Below, piece by piece: positions 30,132 through 34,369 of a stretch of 34,369 nucleotides of DNA. A program made the position numbers and the translations under genes. Source of the DNA: Bacteroidota bacterium. Lineage in GTDB: Bacteria > Bacteroidota > Bacteroidia > Bacteroidales > JAAUTT01. Where the stretch lies: positions 1-34,369 of the forward strand of contig JAIFLU010000225.1 in NCBI GenBank assembly GCA_020048915.1. Reading direction: 5' to 3'. The stretch's first letter is position 1; each line of letters starts with the position of its first letter. The notes under the pieces were generated by a model. That model ran no database searches. It saw nothing but the letters and a program-made list of their open reading frames with translations, and was not told where the DNA came from.

Positions 30132-31982
30132 ATGAAAAAAATACTAATTGTCATTTTTATTATATGCAGCAGTATCCGAACATTTGCTGTTTCATACTCT
30201 GTTACACGCTGCGAACCGTCTTTTTGGTGGGTAGGTATGAAAAATCCTGATGTGCAACTGCTGGTATACGGGTCTTCTATTTCCGATACTAAGCCTTCTG
30301 TAGCCTATCCGGGGGTTACTATCACAAACGTAACGTCGACAACTAATCCCAATTATTTGTTTATCACCCTTCAGGTTGCTAGTAATACGGTACCTGGCAA
30401 ATTCCTTATCTCGTTTTCAAAAGACAAAAAAGTAGTCACCAAATTCGAGTACCAATTATTTGAAAGAGTTTCGGGTTCGGCTCAACGCAAAAGCTATGAT
30501 GCGTCGGATGTGGTTTATTTAATAATGCCCGACCGTTTTTCGAATGGCGATACTGCCAACGATAGCCATAGCGCTGTTTTTGAGAAAGCAAACCGTGCTG
30601 ATCCGAATGGTCGCCATGGAGGTGATATTCAGGGTATCATTAACAGGTTAGATTATTTGAAAGATCTTGGTTTTACTGCCATATGGAATACGCCTGTTCA
30701 GGAAGACAATATGGATCGCTATTCCTATCACACCTATGCCATTACCGATTATTATAAAATTGATCCACGTTATGGGTCAAATGCTGACTATAAAAGGCTG
30801 GGAACTGAATTGCACAATCGTGGGATGAAGCTAATAATGGATGTTGTTACCAACCATTGTGGACTTAATTATTTCTGGATGAAAGATTTGCCTTCGAAAG
30901 ACTGGGTGCATCAATTTCCTCAGTTTACCCGTTCGAACTATCAAATTTCAACTACCTATGATCCTTATGCAAGCGAATACGATAAAAATCTCAATTATAA
31001 CGGATGGTTTGATACATCTATGCCCGATTTGAATCAGGATAACCCGTTGCTGCTAACTTTTCTGATTCAAAACACTATTTGGTGGATTGAATATGCCGGA
31101 TTGGATGGAATTCGTATCGATACCTATCCTTATAATAATCCTTGGAAAGTGGCAGATTGGTCCAGAAGTGTCCGCGCCGAATATCCGAATATGAATATTG
31201 TGGGGGAATGCTGGGTACATACTTCACAGGAGCTGGCTTACTGGCAAACCGGTGTTCAGAATTTTGACGGCTACGATTCCGGGCTTCCTGCAGTAATGGA
31301 TTTTACGATGCACGATGCTTATTTAACTGCATTTACCGAAGAAGATAACTGGAATGGAGGAATGAGAAGGTTTTATAACCATTTTACGCAGGATTATGTT
31401 TTCCCGAATCCAAACAACCTGATGATTTTTACCGAAAATCATGATACGCCCCGGTTTAACGAACTGATTAATGGTGATATGCAAAAATTTAAAATGGCAT
31501 ATACTATTCTGTTTACCACCCGTGGTATTCCACAATTTTATTATGGCTCTGAAATAATGATGCGTGGCGAAAAAAATAAGGGAGATGGCGATATTCGAAA
31601 GGATTTTCCCGGCGGTTGGTTAAACGATTCTCAAAATGCATTTGTTAAAGAGGGTAGAACTTCGGAACAAACCGAATCGTACGAATTTATAAAGAAACTT
31701 CTGAATTGGCGTAAGGCAAATCCTGTTATTGCCACTGGAAAAATGCTGCAATTCATTCCACAGGATAACTGGTATGTATATTTCAGATACAATGTTGAAA
31801 AAACTGTAATGGTGGTTGTTAATAATAACCCCCAAACAAGAAAGCTTGATACCAGTCGTTTCAACGAAGTTTTGAAAGGATTTACTTCGGGTTACGAAGT
31901 GTTGAGTGGGGTAACTGTTTCAAACCTGGCAACAATTGAAGTTCCTTCCAAATCGGCTATGGTGATTGAATTGAAGAAGTAA
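30132..31982 (+). CDS. susA: SusA-like GH13 neopullulanase/alpha-amylase
   Basis: A 616-aa enzyme. Signal peptide 1-19 (MKKILIVIFIICSSIRTFA). Residues about 20-118 are the N-terminal sandwich of cyclomaltodextrinase/neopullulanase types ('RCEPSFWWVGMKNPDVQLLVYG'). The barrel then has the calcium motif 'DRFSNGDTANDS' (134-145), 'DVVTNH' (237-242), 'GIRIDTY' with nucleophile Asp330, 'VGECW' with acid/base Glu359, and 'ENHDTPR' with Asp438. A C-terminal beta domain closes it ('VPSKSAMVIELKK'). There is no lipobox or T9SS tail, so the periplasm is likely. This matches SusA of Bacteroides, which splits imported maltodextrins to maltose and glucose. It is 210 bp after the GH65 gene with a palindrome between, and has its own terminator. 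Confidence 0.93.
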   Translation: MKKILIVIFIICSSIRTFAVSYSVTRCEPSFWWVGMKNPDVQLLVYGSSISDTKPSVAYPGVTITNVTSTTNPNYLFITLQVASNTVPGKFLISFSKDKKVVTKFEYQLFERVSGSAQRKSYDASDVVYLIMPDRFSNGDTANDSHSAVFEKANRADPNGRHGGDIQGIINRLDYLKDLGFTAIWNTPVQEDNMDRYSYHTYAITDYYKIDPRYGSNADYKRLGTELHNRGMKLIMDVVTNHCGLNYFWMKDLPSKDWVHQFPQFTRSNYQISTTYDPYASEYDKNLNYNGWFDTSMPDLNQDNPLLLTFLIQNTIWWIEYAGLDGIRIDTYPYNNPWKVADWSRSVRAEYPNMNIVGECWVHTSQELAYWQTGVQNFDGYDSGLPAVMDFTMHDAYLTAFTEEDNWNGGMRRFYNHFTQDYVFPNPNNLMIFTENHDTPRFNELINGDMQKFKMAYTILFTTRGIPQFYYGSEIMMRGEKNKGDGDIRKDFPGGWLNDSQNAFVKEGRTSEQTESYEFIKKLLNWRKANPVIATGKMLQFIPQDNWYVYFRYNVEKTVMVVVNNNPQTRKLDTSRFNEVLKGFTSGYEVLSGVTVSNLATIEVPSKSAMVIELKK

Positions 31983-32001
31983 ATTGGTTTAATATTTTAA
32001 G

Positions 32002-32042
32002 AATGGGATGCTTAAATGTGAATTTTATGCATCCCATTTTGC
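32002..32042 (+). terminator. Rho-independent terminator after the SusA-like gene
   Basis: AATGGGATGC (32002-32011) and GCATCCCATT (32029-32038) form a perfect 10-bp stem with a 17-nt loop, then a T run (32037-32040). It begins 20 bp after the stop codon and marks the right end of the starch locus. Confidence 0.85.
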
Positions 32043-32094
32043 ATTTTAATTGGCTATTGATAAAAAAACGTGTAGGTTTAAGAAAAATAATACA

Positions 32095-32715
32095 ATGAAG
32101 CCAACTGTTGAGGAATTGAAGCAGGAGCAGAGTTTTGAGCTGATAAAGACATTGCCATACAATAATATATTGCATTTTTTGACCGAAAACATTATGCCCA
32201 ATACGAAAACAATGGGCTTTTTCTTTTTTTTTCTGGTTCTATGCGCTATAACGGTATTGGCATTTATTCCCAATCCTAATTTTTCATGGAGCCAGATATT
32301 TTGGTACGGTTTGGCAGGGTTTGTATCTTCCTTTACTGTTTTGGTGCCCATTCATGAGCTGTTTCATGCGCTGGCATTTAAAATATTCAAAGCAGGGAAG
32401 TTGTATTTTGGATTAGATACCAAACAATTGATGTTTTATGTAACCGTGCACCAGTTTGTATTAAATAAAAAAGAATTTATAGTGATGGCAATCCTGCCTT
32501 TTGTGATTGTTACTATTCTTTTGTTAGGAGTGGAATTGTTATTTTCTGGCGCTTTTATATGGTTTTCACTATCGGCGATCTTTTGGCATACTACCATGTG
32601 CATTGGCGATTTTGCTATGATCGCTTTTTATGAAAAGAACGACGATTTTGAGATCTTTACTTTTGATGATGCCTACCTAAAAGAAGCTTATTTTTATAAG
32701 CGAATCAATTATTGA
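32095..32715 (+). CDS. DUF3267 membrane protein with HExxH motif
   Basis: A 206-aa integral membrane protein of the DUF3267 family. Predicted helices lie at about 41-58, 66-86, 131-150 and 153-172. 'HELFH' (87-91) at the end of helix 2 is an HExxH motif, and 'CIGDFAMIAFY' near 181-191 supplies a conserved Asp, so the family looks like a membrane zinc peptidase of the M50 type; activity is inferred, not shown. ATG 32095 is chosen because an earlier in-frame TTG at 32050 almost abuts the upstream terminator and adds a charged, non-conserved stretch. The C-terminus is cytoplasmic-looking ('FYEKNDDFEIFTFDD'). It is unrelated to the starch genes and is convergent with serB, only 31 bp away. Confidence 0.78.
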   Translation: MKPTVEELKQEQSFELIKTLPYNNILHFLTENIMPNTKTMGFFFFFLVLCAITVLAFIPNPNFSWSQIFWYGLAGFVSSFTVLVPIHELFHALAFKIFKAGKLYFGLDTKQLMFYVTVHQFVLNKKEFIVMAILPFVIVTILLLGVELLFSGAFIWFSLSAIFWHTTMCIGDFAMIAFYEKNDDFEIFTFDDAYLKEAYFYKRINY

Positions 32716-32746
32716 TTGTCTTTTAAATTTATCTGGGAATTCGGCA

Positions 32747-33967
32747 TCAGTCAATATCCCTATCCCGAAACCCCATTAAAAATAATATTGCATCTAACCC
32801 TATTGTAGAAATGGAGTGTTGAGCATTCTTTTTTACTATTGGCTTGGCATGATAAGCGATTCCCAGTCCTGCAATATTAATCATTGGCAGGTCGTTCGAT
32901 CCGTCGCCCACTGCCACGGTTTGTTCGAGATGAATATCTTCCTTAAAAGCAATGTTTCGCAACAATTCAGCTTTCTTCTTGCCATCCACTATTTCTCCCA
33001 GGTGATTCCCGGTAAGCTTACCATTTATAATCTCCAGTTGATTGGCGAATATATAATCAATGCCCAGTTTGTTTTGCAGATATTTTCCGAAATAGGTAAA
33101 TCCACCGGATAATATGGCTGTTTTAAAGCCGTATTTTTTTAGAGTGCGGAAAAGGCGCTCTGTACCTTCCGTCAGTGGCAAATTTTCGGCTATCTCTACC
33201 ATTACTTTTTCGTCAAGCCCTTTTAAAAGGGCAACCCGTTGTTTAAAACTTTCGGCAAAATTAATCTCACCCCGCATAGCTGCCTCCGTAATTTGGCTAA
33301 CTTGTTCGCCTACTCCTGCACGGTGGGCAAGCTCATCAATTACCTCGGTTTGTATCAGGGTCGAATCCATATCGAAACAAACCAGACGGCGGGTGCGACG
33401 ATAAATATTATCTTCCTGAAAAGCGATATCAACGCCCATATTCCTCGATATTTCCAAAAAACCGCTTTTCATGGATGCCACGTCAATCGGATTTCCTCTT
33501 ACAGAGAATTCCACACAGGCCCGGATGTTGTTTAAATCGTCATCCAGTCTCACCCTTCCTGAAATACGACTAATCTTATCGATGTTAAGTTGCTGGTGAT
33601 AAATGACTCCCGATATTTCGGAGATATGCACAGCCGAGAGTTTACGACCAATTACCGTTATAATATACCTTTTTTTGCCTTGCTGACTCACCCAATGGTG
33701 GTAATCGTCTTCACCAATAGGGGTAAATTTTACTTTTATACCCAGCTCATAGCCTTTAAAGAGCAAGTCTTTTAAAATGGGCGAAGATTCCGATTCGCGC
33801 GGCACTTCAAATAATATTCCCAAATCGAGGTTGTCGTGAATAACTGCCTGGCCAATGTCAAGGATATTTACATTGTATGATGCTAAAACTTGTGTTAGCG
33901 AGGCCGTCAATCCAGGTTTGTCGGTTCCGTATATATTTAAAAGGATAATTTCGCGCTTATTGTTCAT
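32747..33967 (-). CDS. serB: Phosphoserine phosphatase with two N-terminal ACT domains
   Basis: A 406-aa HAD-family enzyme for the last step of serine synthesis (O-phosphoserine to serine). Residues about 6-83 and 100-180 are ACT-like domains ('ILLNIYGTDKPGLTASLTQV', 'YIITVIGRKLSAVHISEISG'), a usual layout for longer SerB proteins and a possible site of serine feedback. The catalytic motif is 'FDMDST' with nucleophile Asp199 and Asp201. 'LTEGTERLF', 'AILSGGFTYFG' and 'VAVGDGSNDLPMI' give motifs II-III and the Mg-binding Asp residues, and 'IAYHAKP' follows. The start at 33967 (MNNKREIILLNIYGTDKPG) is supported by the ACT strand. A possible -7 element lies 26 bp upstream. Confidence 0.95.
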   Translation of the reverse strand: MNNKREIILLNIYGTDKPGLTASLTQVLASYNVNILDIGQAVIHDNLDLGILFEVPRESESSPILKDLLFKGYELGIKVKFTPIGEDDYHHWVSQQGKKRYIITVIGRKLSAVHISEISGVIYHQQLNIDKISRISGRVRLDDDLNNIRACVEFSVRGNPIDVASMKSGFLEISRNMGVDIAFQEDNIYRRTRRLVCFDMDSTLIQTEVIDELAHRAGVGEQVSQITEAAMRGEINFAESFKQRVALLKGLDEKVMVEIAENLPLTEGTERLFRTLKKYGFKTAILSGGFTYFGKYLQNKLGIDYIFANQLEIINGKLTGNHLGEIVDGKKKAELLRNIAFKEDIHLEQTVAVGDGSNDLPMINIAGLGIAYHAKPIVKKNAQHSISTIGLDAILFLMGFRDRDID

Positions 33968-33992
33968 CGTTTTCGCATTAATAATTCCAGAG

Positions 33993-34000
33993 CAAAAGTA
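33993..34000 (-). promoter_or_regulatory. Possible -7 element of serB
   Basis: On the minus strand this reads TACTTTTG, an exact TAnnTTTG match, placed to give a leader of about 20 nt before the serB ATG. I see no TTG at the -33 distance. Confidence 0.4.
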
Positions 34001-34067
34001 GGGAATAATGGTATATTTATTGTATCCCGAAACAGAACTTCAACAAATACTAAATAACACAAATCCT

Positions 34068-34369
34068 ATGAAAAAACTAATAATTTTTATGGTGCTTGCT
34101 GTCGCAATTAATGCCTTTTCATTTAGTCAAACACCTGATTCAACTGCTAATAATTCTAATGAGTTTATGACAATAATTGGAGATGGTAGTTTTACTGCGG
34201 TTACATATGTTTATGTAACAGAGTCGAATGGAGAATACAAAATGCTTAAATTTAAAAATAAGCATGGAATTAAGTTAGTTGGTATGCAGTATTTTGGTGA
34301 TACTTCTGCCGTTCTAAAGGTCATGGAAGGTTATTTAAAGCAAGGCTGGAAGCTCCAGAGCAGCAATAT
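34068..34369 (+). CDS. Small exported protein, 3' end outside window
   Basis: One hundred codons of an open frame that runs off the right edge. ATG 34068 opens a clear signal peptide (MKKLIIFMVLAVAINAFSFS, cleavage near 20). The mature part begins 'QTPDSTANNSNEFMTIIGDG' and continues with alternating polar/hydrophobic residues ('AVTYVYVTESNGEYKMLKFK', 'LVGMQYFGDTSAVLKVMEGY', 'LKQGWKLQSSN'). The ending resembles small exported proteins in which a helix before 'L..G.WKL' closes a compact alpha/beta domain, but I recognise no family. It is divergent from serB with a 100-bp gap and has no visible promoter match. Confidence 0.7.
   Translation, partial: MKKLIIFMVLAVAINAFSFSQTPDSTANNSNEFMTIIGDGSFTAVTYVYVTESNGEYKMLKFKNKHGIKLVGMQYFGDTSAVLKVMEGYLKQGWKLQSSN

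Overview
The window is a chromosomal segment of a member of the Bacteroidota. The evidence is a complete SusC/SusD/SusE/SusF-type outer-membrane glycan uptake locus, a type IX secretion (Por) C-terminal sorting domain on one amylase, a TAnnTTTG-type -7 promoter element, and the absence of Shine-Dalgarno motifs before most starts. Order or genus cannot be fixed from this sequence; a Bacteroidales/Marinilabiliales-like or flavobacterial-like organism would both fit.

Left edge (1-3120): the 5' part of a tyrosine integrase gene points left, out of the window. Beside it is a detached 3' part of a tRNA-Ala(GGC) gene (1122-1171), which reads as the right attachment site of an integrative element lying mostly outside the window. 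Next to this junction are a histidine kinase gene with twelve 63-bp coiled-coil repeats and a one-base frameshift, and a 27-codon remnant of a response-regulator receiver domain. This looks like a decayed two-component module.

Middle left (3130-11760): housekeeping or unknown genes, namely a UPF1/IGHMBP2-like SF1 helicase, a DUF3795 cysteine-rich protein, an M16 metallopeptidase lipoprotein, a small exported protein and a tandem pair of 82-aa two-helix membrane proteins. They are separated by repeat-rich intergenic DNA: a 283-bp element with 18-nt inverted ends, a 170-175-bp tandem repeat, nested palindromes and several families of small hairpins.

Core (11792-31982): a starch/maltodextrin utilisation locus with two divergent arms around a LacI-family regulator gene. 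The leftward arm carries susC, susD, susE, susF, then a T9SS-sorted GH13 amylase and a type I pullulanase. The rightward arm carries lacI, an SLC45/GPH-type sugar transporter, beta-phosphoglucomutase, a GH65 maltose phosphorylase and a SusA-like GH13 neopullulanase. Inferred flow: surface amylase and SusDEF bind and cut starch, SusC imports oligosaccharides, pullulanase and SusA-like enzyme reduce them to maltose, the MFS carrier moves maltose into the cytoplasm, and GH65 plus beta-PGM turn it into glucose and glucose-6-phosphate with one ATP saved. A perfect 14-nt palindrome (24204-24217) in the susC-lacI gap is the likely LacI-family operator.

Right edge (32095-34369): a DUF3267 membrane protein with an HExxH motif, a two-ACT-domain phosphoserine phosphatase (serB), and the start of a small exported protein cut by the window end.

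I did not find a clearly new biological system. The most unusual signals are the tRNA-linked element boundary, the decayed kinase/receiver pair, the MITE-like element, and hairpins that share one 12-nt loop but have locus-specific arms.
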